Positions 27,838-37,490 are shown, numbered from the stretch's first letter. The stretch: DNA of 64,000 nucleotides from Hahellaceae bacterium (GCA_024234575.1 JACKOB010000002.1:744001-808000), one strand, 5' to 3'. Translations and numbers: made by a program. Notes: generated from the letters alone by a model not told the origin.

Positions 27838-28344
27838 CTAAGGAAAAAGTTGCACGATACCACTTTCACCCTTCATATCACCCACCATCCAGATCTGCTC
27901 AAAAGGGTGTTGAAGAGGTACCGTAATGTGGTCATGCAATGAATGGATATCTTCTGTCGTCCACGCCGGATGTGCATTGCGAATGACCAGCCAAACCCGC
28001 TTGGATTTATAGGTCTTTAATGATTTATTCACCAAAATTCGGTTAAGCGCTCGTATCAATCTATCGTGGGTGTTTTCTACCAGCTCCAGCTCAACCAGTT
28101 CTTGCTGTGTTTTCGCATCAAGATCTCGCCCCAATATTTGCATGGCTTCTTTTTCCGACCCGTATAGATGCGCGACCTCAATATCTAATTTATCACCATC
28201 AAGTTGGCAAGAAACATCTGGCTTTATGGGCTGATTATGCCAGATATGCCGAATAGCGTGCCCGGTATCGTTTTCATACCAACGCATAAATAACTTCGCT
28301 GCGTCGTGCTCAAGGGCGATTTTTTCTACCTCACTCATATTCAT
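27838..28344 (-). CDS. Hypothetical protein, possible PD-(D/E)XK-like fold
   Basis: I do not recognise the 168-residue soluble product. The segment PDVSCQLDGDKLDIEVAHLY is arranged like a nuclease core (Asp, then Glu-x-hydrophobic after a hairpin), and the flanking helices and strand (RVWLVIRN) fit such a fold, but the Lys of a canonical motif is absent. The start could be ATG 28344 or 28338. Monocistronic and convergent with the preceding gene. Confidence 0.55.
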   Translation of the reverse strand: MNMSEVEKIALEHDAAKLFMRWYENDTGHAIRHIWHNQPIKPDVSCQLDGDKLDIEVAHLYGSEKEAMQILGRDLDAKTQQELVELELVENTHDRLIRALNRILVNKSLKTYKSKRVWLVIRNAHPAWTTEDIHSLHDHITVPLQHPFEQIWMVGDMKGESGIVQLFP

Positions 28345-28651
28345 CGCAACACCAGTTTGAATACTTGGCCAGATAATAAACTATCCGCCCCGTATTTTTT
28401 ACTTAGACACCGAAACTATACCGAGGTTGACGGTACCAAGACAATATGAAAATACGATGAGAACCCAACACAGGCGTATCCATTTTTCTGTTCAGACCTG
28501 AGTTAACTAAACTGATTATCCAATTCACTCAGATAAAATCGCTAAATCATCTCTTACGATGATTTAATTAATGCATCATTAACTTTCCCGACGACTTCGA
28601 CTACATTCATTGCTACAGCCGCCCACATCAATGGATCGTTCAGGAGCACCG
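28345..28651. other. Intergenic region with a hairpin
   Basis: A 307-base gap between divergent genes. A nine-base inverted repeat (TAAATCATC, loop tcttac, GATGATTTA) occupies 28543-28566, about 85 bases before the DUF4139 gene. It may be an operator or leader hairpin. No T-run follows, so a terminator is unlikely. I see no gene. Confidence 0.35.
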
Positions 28652-30097
28652 ATGAATCGTACAATAAGAATCAGTTTTGCCAGTATTGCATTAAGTCCAC
28701 TGCTATTGGCCGCAACAAACACATCTTGGGCAACCAATGTAACAATTTACAAAGATTTCGCTGTCGTGCAAGACACCCTTGAACTCACATTGCAAAGCGG
28801 CAGCAATGAGGTTACGCATTACGATATTACCCGCCAGCTTGAGCCGTCTTCGGTGATCCTGAGCGCCCAGGACCCAAATATTACTCTGATCATCAATGAA
28901 CAAAACTACCTTGCGACCCCGCTGGATCAAGCCCGACTATTGGAGATGTACGAAGGGCAAGAGATCGAATTCAAGGTGCGTTTTAATGATCATGATACCG
29001 TGCAAAAAGGTACGATTCTTCGCGCCGGCAAACCCGGAGCAGCCCATACCAGCGCTCAGGAAGTGATGATAGAAATGGATGGCCAGCTAAGATTTGGCTT
29101 GCCCGGTACGCCTGTTTTTCCGCCTCTGGCAGATCATAGTTTGCTCAAACCACAGCTGTCCTGGACGCTAAGTGCCAGTCAGGCAGGAGAAATGCCCGTT
29201 AACCTAAGTTACCTTACCCAGGGTTTCGGCTGGAACGCGGCTTATAACTTCGTGCAGACTTCTGACAATACACTCACCGCCGCTGGCTGGCTCACCATCG
29301 AAAACACCTCTGGCAAAGACTTTAGTAAAAGTCAGCTGAAACTGGTAGCAGGGGACGTGAACAAGATAAACCCAGCCCCTGAGGCCTATAACAGGCGCGT
29401 CGCCAAAGTCATGATGGCAGATTCTGTGGACAGCGGCGTAACGGAAAAAGCAGTTGATGAATTTCATCTGTATACGGTGCCAGGTGAGTTAGACCTGCGC
29501 ACCGGCGAGACAAAACAAGTGCAGTTTCTTGCCGGTCAGGGTATTCGCTATCATACCGACTACGTTTACGATGGCGCCCGCCTGCCTTATGGCTACGATG
29601 CAGAGTACGTCAGGACCCAGCGAGATTTTGGCGCACAAAGTAAAACAGAGGTCGAAATATTTAAAGTTGTTGAAAATAAAGCAGAAAATGGTCTTGGCAA
29701 GCCACTACCAGAAGGCACCATTCGCTTCTACGACCGGGATACCGATGGCGCCCTGATCTTTGTTGGCGAAAACCGAATTGCCCACACACCCAAAGATGAA
29801 ACACTGCGCATATTTACTGGCAATGCCTTTGATCTAAAAGGCGAACGCAAGCAAACCGATTTTTCGGTCAATAACTCGAGCCGCAGCGCCTCGGAAACCA
29901 TCGAAATAACCCTGAAAAACCGAAAAAACAGCGACGCAACCTTTAAGGTTGTCGAGCATTTGTATCGTGGCCCTAATCATCAAATCACCAGCCAGGAAAA
30001 TTGGACCGAAGACGATGCCACGACGATACACCTGAATGTTCTTGTTCCGGCAAACTCAGAAAAAACCATTACCTATGCTGTTAACTATCGCTGGTAA
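28652..30097 (+). CDS. DUF4139 domain-containing exported protein
   Basis: A 481-residue exported protein. Signal peptide (MNRTIRISFASIALSPLLLA, cleavage near TSWA), then TNVTIYKDFAVVQDTLELTL, the N-terminal strand pattern of DUF4139/DUF4140-type proteins. A beta-rich body and the C-terminal segment (ETIEITLKNRK, FKVVEHLYRGPN, SEKTITYAVNYRW) follow. Its function is unknown; it is probably periplasmic or outer-membrane associated. The start at 28652 follows AGGAG at a six-base gap; the earlier in-frame codon at 28610 has none. Confidence 0.8.
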   Translation: MNRTIRISFASIALSPLLLAATNTSWATNVTIYKDFAVVQDTLELTLQSGSNEVTHYDITRQLEPSSVILSAQDPNITLIINEQNYLATPLDQARLLEMYEGQEIEFKVRFNDHDTVQKGTILRAGKPGAAHTSAQEVMIEMDGQLRFGLPGTPVFPPLADHSLLKPQLSWTLSASQAGEMPVNLSYLTQGFGWNAAYNFVQTSDNTLTAAGWLTIENTSGKDFSKSQLKLVAGDVNKINPAPEAYNRRVAKVMMADSVDSGVTEKAVDEFHLYTVPGELDLRTGETKQVQFLAGQGIRYHTDYVYDGARLPYGYDAEYVRTQRDFGAQSKTEVEIFKVVENKAENGLGKPLPEGTIRFYDRDTDGALIFVGENRIAHTPKDETLRIFTGNAFDLKGERKQTDFSVNNSSRSASETIEITLKNRKNSDATFKVVEHLYRGPNHQITSQENWTEDDATTIHLNVLVPANSEKTITYAVNYRW

Positions 30098-30151
30098 AAT
30101 CCGCACTGCAAATGCCTTAGACAACTTGTCACCATGAATCAACAGATAACT

Positions 30152-30170
30152 ATGGGGCGAAATGCCCCAT
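30152..30170. terminator. Bidirectional hairpin between convergent genes
   Basis: ATGGGGC and GCCCCAT flank a GAAAT loop, between the end of the DUF4139 gene and the end of tag. Short T-rich or A-rich flanks are present on both sides but no long T-run. Confidence 0.5.
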
Positions 30171-30174
30171 CAAT

Positions 30175-30774
30175 TTATAAAGAAAAGGAAAGACCCTTCT
30201 GCCGACAAGGCTCATAACAGTGACAAGCCACCACATGATCATTCACCATGCCGGTGGCCTGCATAAATGCGTAGCAAATCGTGCTGCCAACAAAATTAAA
30301 ACCGCGTTTTTTTAATGCTTTTGACATCGCGTCAGATTGCACCGAATTTGCCGGAATCTGACTGTGATCCTGCCACTGATTCTGCACTGGCGAAAAGTCT
30401 ACAAACCCCCACAAAAACTCGTTAAACGAGAGACCTGCATCTTTCATAGCCAGATAACTGCGGGCATTACGAATGATGGAATGGATTTTTAATCGGTTGC
30501 GCACAATGCCGGGATTATGCATCAAGCCCGCAATATACTCTTCATCGAAGCGGGCGATCTGCTCTGGATCAAAATCCGCATACGCGGCCTCGTAAGTGGT
30601 TTGCTTGCGCAAGATGGTGATCCAGCTTAGGCCGGCCTGCTGGCCATCGAGGCACAGCTTCTTAAACAGATCCTGCTCACAACTTACCGGCCGCCCCCAA
30701 ACGGTATCATGATAGTGCTGATAGTCCGCATCATTGCCACACCAGGTACAGCGATTAAGTAACGTGTCGCTCAT
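30175..30774 (-). CDS. tag: DNA-3-methyladenine glycosylase I
   Basis: A 199-residue base-excision repair enzyme that removes 3-methyladenine. The N-terminus RCTWCGNDADYQHYHDTVWG contains the Zn-binding Cys and His. The central DGQQAGLSWITILRKQ and the C-terminal HVVACHCY complete the Tag signature. It begins eight bases after the SIMPL-domain gene, forming an operon with it. Confidence 0.93.
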   Translation of the reverse strand: MSDTLLNRCTWCGNDADYQHYHDTVWGRPVSCEQDLFKKLCLDGQQAGLSWITILRKQTTYEAAYADFDPEQIARFDEEYIAGLMHNPGIVRNRLKIHSIIRNARSYLAMKDAGLSFNEFLWGFVDFSPVQNQWQDHSQIPANSVQSDAMSKALKKRGFNFVGSTICYAFMQATGMVNDHVVACHCYEPCRQKGLSFSL

Positions 30775-30782
30775 CTAACACC

Positions 30783-31529
30783 TCAATCCGACAGGTAATA
30801 TTCAACCGTGGACACCACCCGCACTTTTTTGATGTGGGGATTGTTCTTGTCACGGTCTTCAATACTAAACTGGCCTTGCTGTGCAGACTTAATCTTGCCC
30901 AGCTGGCTACCAGAGTCTTGGGCAAATTTATCCGCCACTTCACGCGCTTGTTTTGTTGCTTCTTCAACCATACGCGGCTTGATATCGTTTAACTGGGTAA
31001 AGATGTATTCGGTGGCGGCCTGATAATCATTGCTGGTAAAGACAATACCCTGTTTGCCAAGTTCTGCCATTTCATTCATGGTTTTGCGCACGGCATCAAC
31101 ATTAACAGAATAAACGGTAACGGTCTGTGTGGCAGTATAACGGTATTCTACAGCACCACCACCGCCCCACTGCTGGGCAAGTTTGTCGGTAATACTAGGC
31201 GGAGATTGGGATATTTCACTGGCTTCAATACCTCGCGCAAGTAAGAAAGACCGGATCGCTTGGGTATTGCCCGTTAACTCGGTGTAGAGATCCGATAGAT
31301 TATTACTCGCGCTGATAAACTGTATTGGCCAGATCACAATATCAGCCGGATATTCATTCTCTGATAAACCCTTAACGGTCACGGTACGGTCCATCTCTCG
31401 ATAAGTCACCAGACCCGAGGCAAGCTCCCGTCCCAGCAAAAACAAACCGATCACCAAACAGACACCCAAGATAAGCGCGCTATCGCTGAGCCTTTTTGCA
31501 GACTTCTCCTGATCATCTTTTATCGCCAT
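30783..31529 (-). CDS. SIMPL (DUF541) domain protein with N-terminal anchor
   Basis: A 248-residue protein with a single hydrophobic segment near residues 15-38 (LILGVCLVIGLFLLG) and a periplasmic SIMPL domain beginning RTVTVKGLSENEYPADI. Family members are periplasmic or outer-membrane proteins of mostly unknown role, some linked to oxidative stress. The ATG at 31529 is preceded by GGAGAAGG. Upstream of, and co-transcribed with, tag. Confidence 0.83.
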   Translation of the reverse strand: MAIKDDQEKSAKRLSDSALILGVCLVIGLFLLGRELASGLVTYREMDRTVTVKGLSENEYPADIVIWPIQFISASNNLSDLYTELTGNTQAIRSFLLARGIEASEISQSPPSITDKLAQQWGGGGAVEYRYTATQTVTVYSVNVDAVRKTMNEMAELGKQGIVFTSNDYQAATEYIFTQLNDIKPRMVEEATKQAREVADKFAQDSGSQLGKIKSAQQGQFSIEDRDKNNPHIKKVRVVSTVEYYLSD

Positions 31530-31532
31530 CAC

Positions 31533-31835
31533 CTTCTCCCATACTTCTTATTTTCAGGAAGGCTTACTAAAACGATTTTACCTTTGGGAGTCAATGAAAA
31601 TGTCAGATCAAGTCATGTAATCCTTAATACACAACTTTGCTGATACCTTACCAAGAGTCGTAGGGAAAATTATTTAATCTGTTCAGTGTTTTTTCGTTTA
31701 ACCGCAAAAATAGCAAATGACATTTTCTATATATGATAAGCCCGTATGTGCATCAACTATAGGGAATTTAGTAAACTACGCAACACAGAGCATTGGAATA
31801 AACCTTTACTGCCTCTGGACTCATAGCTATTTAAA
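31533..31835. other. Divergent intergenic region without a gene
   Basis: About 300 AT-rich bases separate the SIMPL gene from the TonB-like gene. There are several -10-like hexamers (for example near 31720-31738), but no pair I would call a promoter, and no RNA gene or repeat that I can support. Confidence 0.4.
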
Positions 31836-32684
31836 ATGACGATAACATTAGAAATAAACGAAATTTACGATTTATCAGCGAATACACCAAGGGAAGATGC
31901 CTTTGACGCATCTCTAATAGGAGTCTTGGTCTTAAGCATAGTCATTCATTTGCTGGCTGGCGTTGTTTTTATTGCTCTTGTTAATTTCCCCGAGCCAAAA
32001 AAGCCTTCTCTCGAGGAGCATATTATTCACCGTGTGACGCTCATCACTCCTCAATCTAAAGCAGACGCCCCCGTTCATCAAAACAAGCCTCAAGATAAAA
32101 AAGCAGAAGAAAAGCCGGCCGCAATTAACGAAAAGAAAGAAATAGAGAAAAAAATCATCAAGCCACCAGCAGAAACATTACCCTATATCAAAGAGCTGGA
32201 GGCCTCGAGAACAAATAAAAATACCGTTGCATCGAAAAGCAAAACAACTGTGAAAAAGCCAGTGAAGGGCAAATCTGAACCGCAATTATCTGCAGGTACA
32301 ACCACATCGACAGATAAAATTTTACCCAAAAAAGGTGTTGTAAATTACGGAGATGAAATTTCCAAAGACGAGCCAGACATATCTCAAGAAGAGAAAGACC
32401 GCATAAATAAAGCCATAACTGAATGCCTTGATGCAAACTTTGAAAGAATATTGTCGCTGTGGGTAAAACCTGGAGAGTTTAACAGACGCTTAAGTGGAGT
32501 TATAAAAATAACACTAGACGATAGCGGCAACATTGCTGAAACCAGGATTAGTACATCCAGTGGAAGTCTGCCCCTTGATTTATCCGTAGTTGAGGCAATA
32601 CAACGAGCAAAACGTTTCTCCCCGCCTTCAATCGGAAGCCTACCTCGAAATTTCTCTTTCGAATTCGAATCTGATATGCGCTAG
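31836..32684 (+). CDS. TonB-like energy-transducer protein
   Basis: A 282-residue protein with a TonB/TolA layout. A short cytoplasmic start is followed by one transmembrane segment (residues 27-50, IGVLVLSIVIHLLAGVVFIA), a Lys/Pro/Glu-rich periplasmic linker, and a C-terminal domain (SGVIKITLDDSGNIAETRIS, VVEAIQRAKRFSPP) resembling the TonB C-terminal fold. It likely links inner-membrane energy to an outer-membrane partner. No exbB, exbD or receptor gene is nearby. Confidence 0.75.
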   Translation: MTITLEINEIYDLSANTPREDAFDASLIGVLVLSIVIHLLAGVVFIALVNFPEPKKPSLEEHIIHRVTLITPQSKADAPVHQNKPQDKKAEEKPAAINEKKEIEKKIIKPPAETLPYIKELEASRTNKNTVASKSKTTVKKPVKGKSEPQLSAGTTTSTDKILPKKGVVNYGDEISKDEPDISQEEKDRINKAITECLDANFERILSLWVKPGEFNRRLSGVIKITLDDSGNIAETRISTSSGSLPLDLSVVEAIQRAKRFSPPSIGSLPRNFSFEFESDMR

Positions 32685-32798
32685 TTTGTAAACGAAGCCT
32701 GACAGTTAAGAACATCCGGAATATGACAAAACATCGCGTAAAAAATCCCCCGCTACGAGCGCAGCAGGGAGAGGAGCTAAACATTGCAGTTGACAGAT

Positions 32799-33812
32799 TT
32801 AATGCACAGAAATGTCCATATTAGCTTGTATAACAAAATCTGTGATGTACACAGAACCTATAGAAGGCGCACTACCGAACGTCACATTTGCATAATCCAC
32901 ATCTCCGGAGAAGTCCAGGATATTAAAATATACCCCACCTCCTTCAGTCTCTGCCCTGGAGCCAATATCGGCTTGAAAATGTGCAAATGACGCGAGTTCT
33001 TTACCTTCTGTATTTTTAACTATGTACTGATCTTCACCACGTGAGTTGTGTATTTTAACGTTGACGGCCATACCCAGGTAATCAAGTATGGTGTCTCGCT
33101 CGGCCTCGATATAAACATTAAGGTTAAGATTTTTTGTCTCGATATCGAAGATAACGTCCCATTCTCCCCATTTTATAGTTTCGTTAATCTCAGAAGAGTC
33201 AGAGATACCTTTAGCGCCAAAAACAGACCTGTCCACACTGAAGTTATGCCCTTCTAAAGATCCGAAACCATGCACAGATTTACCGCTATGGATCATCATA
33301 TCCCCTGAGCCCAGAGACTGCTCAACTTCCCCATGGTCACCGATGTTAATGAATTCAAATGCCAACTCACTGGGCGAGATATCCGCATCAGCCCCCCAAA
33401 GCGATAGAAGCTGACTTGCATCATCGCTATCTTCGACGAAGTCGACACTCCAAATCTGCTCTTCATACCCCTGCGCGCTTGCCAGCCCCATCAGACCACC
33501 CGTAGTTGCCGAAACCGAGCCTAAGCCAATATTTCCGGTCGTTACGCTCAAAGGCATTGAGCTGGTTTGAAAATCGGAGAGGTCTTGCGCAGCCTCTCTG
33601 GCCTCGGCGTCCAGGTCAATCGTAAGGCCAGCCTGACCTGTCACATCCCCCATTTCTTCAGCAGTTAAGGCTCTCACTCCGGCGTAAGCCGATTGGTGTG
33701 ATGCCGTTAAGGCAGCCACAATAAGCGTTCTTTTAAACAGTTTGTCTACTAAACTTGTAGCGTTAATTCCATTTTTGTTTTTTTTATATGAACTCAAATC
33801 CGCTGACTTCAT
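32799..33812 (-). CDS. DUF6160-like exported protein
   Basis: A protein of about 337 residues with a signal peptide (RTLIVAALTASHQSAYA) followed by the family-typical LTAEEMGDVTGQAGLTIDLDA. The rest is strand-rich and resembles a long secreted or outer-membrane beta protein. Function is unknown. The ATG at 33812 follows a purine-rich site; a second ATG at 33827 in the same frame adds five residues. It converges on the TonB-like gene, with no clear terminator between. Confidence 0.7.
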   Translation of the reverse strand: MKSADLSSYKKNKNGINATSLVDKLFKRTLIVAALTASHQSAYAGVRALTAEEMGDVTGQAGLTIDLDAEAREAAQDLSDFQTSSMPLSVTTGNIGLGSVSATTGGLMGLASAQGYEEQIWSVDFVEDSDDASQLLSLWGADADISPSELAFEFINIGDHGEVEQSLGSGDMMIHSGKSVHGFGSLEGHNFSVDRSVFGAKGISDSSEINETIKWGEWDVIFDIETKNLNLNVYIEAERDTILDYLGMAVNVKIHNSRGEDQYIVKNTEGKELASFAHFQADIGSRAETEGGGVYFNILDFSGDVDYANVTFGSAPSIGSVYITDFVIQANMDISVH

Positions 33813-33827
33813 AACATCACCATCCAT

Positions 33828-34440
33828 GTTTATAAATTGTTAAAATTTCTCGGTATTAGCGCCGCAGTCACTTGCTAACGCGAAATCAGATAAAATACCT
33901 CCTATTGCCAAAATAATATTTACTCAATAATTCATCCCGCCGTTCAGTGTTTTATATGTCAAACAATCTGGGCGCATATTTTGAACCAAATCTGACAAGA
34001 ATAAGATGAAAAAACTGATAATTAACCTAAAAACAAGTGCTCTGTCACACAAATATTTTGCTTGATTTATCTGCCAGAATGTTTATATCAATCTGTTAGT
34101 ACAAATTAGTATAAGTGAATTCAAAAAATACTGGCACTAGTCATCAAACATAACATTTATAAGGTTTATAGATGAATTCGAAAACAAAATATATAACTAA
34201 CATATGTTAGTTTATATTAATCATCGTTTCATTGCTTCTCACACAAAAAATCAGTTAAAAAGGCAGAGATGCTGACGCGATCCTTGTTTTCTGCAGCGGG
34301 GCTCCTCAGAATCTCACTGGTAATAGACCAGCATTCCACTTAAACCAGAGTTTTATGACAATTGAGGAAAATACCCGAGCCTAGTCTCACTTTGTAGTGC
34401 TCTACCACCTCAAATTAATACTTTTGGACGATGCGACTAC
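33828..34440. other. AT-rich intergenic region
   Basis: About 600 bases upstream of the DUF6160 gene on the minus strand contain no open frame with recognisable content. It probably holds the promoter of that gene; I could not identify a specific site. Confidence 0.4.
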
Positions 34441-34453
34441 GCCCCCCACTTTC

Positions 34454-34581
34454 TATAATAAGCCCATGATTTGTTGAAAGAGTAAACAACACAGGCCGTT
34501 TACTTTTCTCCCATTTTGGGTCACACCCTAAGTAACCCGACAGTATCAAAGCAACGTGGACTTCCATGTTGCTTTTTTTTT
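34454..34581 (+). ncRNA. Small-RNA candidate with -10 box and strong terminator
   Basis: A perfect TATAAT at 34454-34459 is followed, about 115 bases later, by a strong intrinsic terminator: AAAGCAACGTGG, loop ACTT, CCATGTTGCTTT and a run of nine T (34548-34581). No open frame lies between. The T-rich tail is typical of Hfq-dependent small RNAs. A good -35 hexamer is missing, and the terminator could instead serve as an attenuator for the downstream binding-protein gene. I do not recognise the RNA family. Confidence 0.45.
34548..34581 (+). terminator. Strong Rho-independent terminator
   Basis: A 12-base stem with one G-U pair, a four-base loop and nine T. It ends the small-RNA candidate, 74 bases before the downstream gene. 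Confidence 0.85.
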
Positions 34582-34654
34582 ACCCCGAGATTCTCAGAAT
34601 GTTCTATGATTACGCCATGTCTCACTGATTTAACGCCGAGTTCCAGGGGGCTTT

Positions 34655-35857
34655 TTGCACTTAGCCGTATTCCACCACTCAATAAATCGATTACATTCTC
34701 TGTGCCTGGCCAGTCTGATCACTAAGTGCATGGTTTTACTGCTATTAGTTTTCTTTACTAGCGTCGCACAAACAGAGTCCTTAGCGCCCATTCGAGACCA
34801 AACACAGGCTGATAAATTACCTGTTACAACCCCCACCAGAGTTCATTTTATTAACCCCAGTGCGCCTGATAATATTTTTTGGAAGAAGACAACCAAGTTT
34901 ATGCAGGCGGCGGCTAATAGTCTGGGGTTTGAACTGCGGGTTATTTATGGCGATGAAAACCGTGTCCGTACGACCCAATCAGTCAAGAATGCTATGCAAG
35001 CATCACCTGATGACTACTTCATTTACATTTACCAGATTAGCCAGGGACTGGACGTTCTTCAGCACGCAGAAGCACTGAATGCGAAATCAATCATTATCAA
35101 CACAAGCGTTCCTGAAGTAGACCAGCTCAAAGCAGGCCGCCCAGGCAATCCCTTTCATCACTGGATTGCACACTTTACCCCAGACGATGTTGCGGCAGGT
35201 GAAACACTGGCGAGATATTTAACAGAAAAGTCTGACGCCATTAACCCAATGAACCCCCAGCAAATAATTGCACTTAATGGCAGCCTGGATTCAACCGCGG
35301 CCGCAGATCGGCAGACCGGGCTGAACAACTTTTTAAAACAGCGGCAGGATATCAAACTCAACCAGCTAACCTGGGCCAGATGGGATAAAAAGCTGGCGCG
35401 CTTTCAGACAGAACGGCTGTTACAACGTTACCCTGGCACATGCATCATCTGGTCTGCCAGTGACGATATGGCGGCGGGCTCACTTGAAGGCCTTGCATCC
35501 ATCAGCAATCGCTGCAATCAGATGATCGTCGGTGGCATTGACTGGTCTGACTGGGGAATCGAAGCGGTCAGCAAAGGAGAACTCGACGCCACCGTTGGCG
35601 GACATTTTATGGAAGGTGCCTGGGCATTGGTATTGATCTATGATCACGAAAATCAGCGCAAAGGCTCTTCAAAACCAATGCACTTCCAAACGAAAATGGC
35701 CCTTCTTAACAAAGAAAACATGGCGCTTTCTACGGCCTTGTTCGACACGGAGCAATGGCACCAAATAGACTTTAGACAGTTCACCCTAACCCACACAAAT
35801 GCAAGCAGCTATGATTTTTCGGTGCAAGCGGTGCTAAAACAGCTCGCGCCAAAGTAA
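34655..35857 (+). CDS. Orphan sugar-type periplasmic binding protein
   Basis: A 400-residue exported protein of the type-1 periplasmic binding fold (Peripla_BP_4/LacI-like sugar binding). VHFINPSAPDNIFWKKTTKFM starts the first lobe, and IALNGSLDSTAAADRQTGL plus SASDDMAAGSLEG mark the hinge and second lobe. A hydrophobic segment near residues 26-40 (MVLLLLVFFTSVAQTES) is the signal. The start could be TTG 34655 or ATG 34730; neither has a good ribosome site. No permease is adjacent, so it may feed a sensor. Confidence 0.7.
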   Translation: MHLAVFHHSINRLHSLCLASLITKCMVLLLLVFFTSVAQTESLAPIRDQTQADKLPVTTPTRVHFINPSAPDNIFWKKTTKFMQAAANSLGFELRVIYGDENRVRTTQSVKNAMQASPDDYFIYIYQISQGLDVLQHAEALNAKSIIINTSVPEVDQLKAGRPGNPFHHWIAHFTPDDVAAGETLARYLTEKSDAINPMNPQQIIALNGSLDSTAAADRQTGLNNFLKQRQDIKLNQLTWARWDKKLARFQTERLLQRYPGTCIIWSASDDMAAGSLEGLASISNRCNQMIVGGIDWSDWGIEAVSKGELDATVGGHFMEGAWALVLIYDHENQRKGSSKPMHFQTKMALLNKENMALSTALFDTEQWHQIDFRQFTLTHTNASSYDFSVQAVLKQLAPK

Positions 35858-35893
35858 ACCAAAGCTACATACATCCCGATCCAAAACAGGCTT

Positions 35894-36250
35894 TCATTCT
35901 GTGGTAAAAAAGCCTGAACAGGCTGAAATATCAATAAACCTTTTCTGATATTCCGTCATCTGCGCTGATGCAACTCTAAACTCATCCGTCGCGTAGGCTT
36001 TCTCGAACCCATGCGCGTTGGGAAGAAAGTACTCAATCGTACCGTCATATGGATCTTCACTTCCGCGCATTAGCTGAATGATTTCGTTCTCGGGAACCTG
36101 CAATGTAAAGCTTTTTTTAAAGCCACTAGCGCCAACAAGATCTGCTGTTTTTTCTATTAACTGATCAAATTCAGACGCCCCCCAATGTCTTCGAAACTCT
36201 TCGAGAGAAACATCTGAACGGCGTTTTACGCAGTTAATGTAGCGAATCAT
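35894..36250 (-). CDS. EthD-like dimeric alpha/beta-barrel protein
   Basis: A 118-residue protein starting at the ATG at 36250 (MIRYINCVKRRSDVSLEEFRRHWG), with AGGAG seven bases upstream. The ferredoxin-like strand-helix start and RRHW motif fit the EthD/ABM superfamily, which contains small oxidoreductases and proteins of unknown role. The earlier codon at 36283 has no such site. Convergent with the binding-protein gene. Confidence 0.72.
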   Translation of the reverse strand: MIRYINCVKRRSDVSLEEFRRHWGASEFDQLIEKTADLVGASGFKKSFTLQVPENEIIQLMRGSEDPYDGTIEYFLPNAHGFEKAYATDEFRVASAQMTEYQKRFIDISACSGFFTTE

Positions 36251-36331
36251 TATATTGCTCCTGACATCCATTACGATACTCACTTCATATGAGTATATAA
36301 CAGATATCAGGGTTGAGTAGGTTCTCTATAA

Positions 36332-36676
36332 CTAAGTAGAAAAACTATCACTCATCCAGACACCAAGCTGTGGCGCGCACATATCATCATCAACCCAGAA
36401 CCAGCCAGCCTGTGCGGTAAAGGTTGCCGTTAAGTATTTTTCTAGGGCCGGCACAAGAAAAACGTCAAGATAGTCGATGGGAGTTGCACTGCTACTAGCA
36501 GGCTCATAGTCAACCTGTTCAAGTGATACAACAATATGACCTTTAACTGCTTCAAGCTTGAAGGTTACCGTGTGACCAATTCGTAAGATTTGTTCGATAA
36601 GGGGAAATAATGTTTGCCAGGTGACAACCCAGCAACGACCGTTTTCTGCAGTAATAAATCTGTTATCGCATTGCAT
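36332..36676 (-). CDS. Hypothetical protein
   Basis: I do not recognise the 114-residue soluble acidic product. It contains two Cys and several Trp residues (CWVVTWQTLFPLIEQIL, AQAGWFWVDDDMC). GGAG precedes the ATG. It lies 81 bases upstream of the EthD-like gene on the same strand; co-transcription is possible. Confidence 0.55.
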   Translation of the reverse strand: MQCDNRFITAENGRCWVVTWQTLFPLIEQILRIGHTVTFKLEAVKGHIVVSLEQVDYEPASSSATPIDYLDVFLVPALEKYLTATFTAQAGWFWVDDDMCAPQLGVWMSDSFST

Positions 36677-36863
36677 AATAAGACATCTCCAAAAGATTGA
36701 TTGCCTACAATGTCGTGCTGCGGTGATACCTCCCGTTATTTGCCTCTTTCATTTGAGTGTATTACCAAATTTCAAAAGTGAACATTAAATTTTGTAAATT
36801 ATGTATCAGGCGACGGCTAATTTTACTCCGCAATCCACTGTTTCTGACCCTGTTTTACCTTCT

Positions 36864-37490
36864 TTAATATATTATGCCGTACATCATTTGCGTTAGCTTA
36901 CTAACTGCATAACGAGATATTTCTTCAAGATCTTCAGTTCTTACAAAAATGCCGTCATGAGTCAGCTTAACCAATCCATGCAACGCTGCCCACATAAGCT
37001 GAGCCAACCTTAGCGGGTCTTCACCATTACTTAGCAAGCCTTGCTCGGCAAAGCTGGCGATTAAGCCGGCATATTGACGAAAGCTGTCTTTAGCCGTTCG
37101 CTGCAGGCGCTCGGAGGGTTTTACACGCCAAAGCTCACTGCCAAACATCAGATCATATTGCGTGCTGTTTTCTACTGCAAAACGTATGTACCCCTGAATA
37201 CTTTGTTCCAGCCGCTGCAACAGAGACAAAGACTGATTTTCTATCGCCTCTCGTAATTGATTCGTCAGCGTAGAAAATCCCTGCTCTGCAACCGCGGCTA
37301 ACAAGTCATTCTTATCAGAAAAATGATGATAAGGGGCGGTTCGGGAGACGCCGGCCTTTTCAGCAATTTTACGCAGCGAGACTGCTCCGACTCCTCCTTG
37401 CTTCATCAATTCAGTGGTTGCTTCAATCAATTGGCTTCTCAAATCACCGTGATGGTATTTAGATATCGATGCTGGAGGCGTATTTATCAT
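36864..37490 (-). CDS. TetR-family regulator, divergent from the crotonase gene
   Basis: A 208-residue repressor. The N-terminal HTH (GAVSLRKIAEKAGVSRTAPYHHFSDK) is followed by a WHG-type C-terminal domain (RLAQLMWAALHGLVKL). It is transcribed away from the enoyl-CoA hydratase gene, with two palindromes between the genes. The likely inducer is an acyl-CoA or related lipid, by analogy with other TetR regulators of beta-oxidation genes. Confidence 0.85.
   Translation of the reverse strand: MINTPPASISKYHHGDLRSQLIEATTELMKQGGVGAVSLRKIAEKAGVSRTAPYHHFSDKNDLLAAVAEQGFSTLTNQLREAIENQSLSLLQRLEQSIQGYIRFAVENSTQYDLMFGSELWRVKPSERLQRTAKDSFRQYAGLIASFAEQGLLSNGEDPLRLAQLMWAALHGLVKLTHDGIFVRTEDLEEISRYAVSKLTQMMYGIIY

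Noticed and set aside
30152..30170. Riboswitch or structured RNA
   Set aside because: It is a simple seven-base hairpin between convergent genes, better explained as a terminator.
34516..34725. 69-codon frame across the small-RNA terminator
   Set aside because: It reads through the terminator stem and T-run and has no protein-like features.
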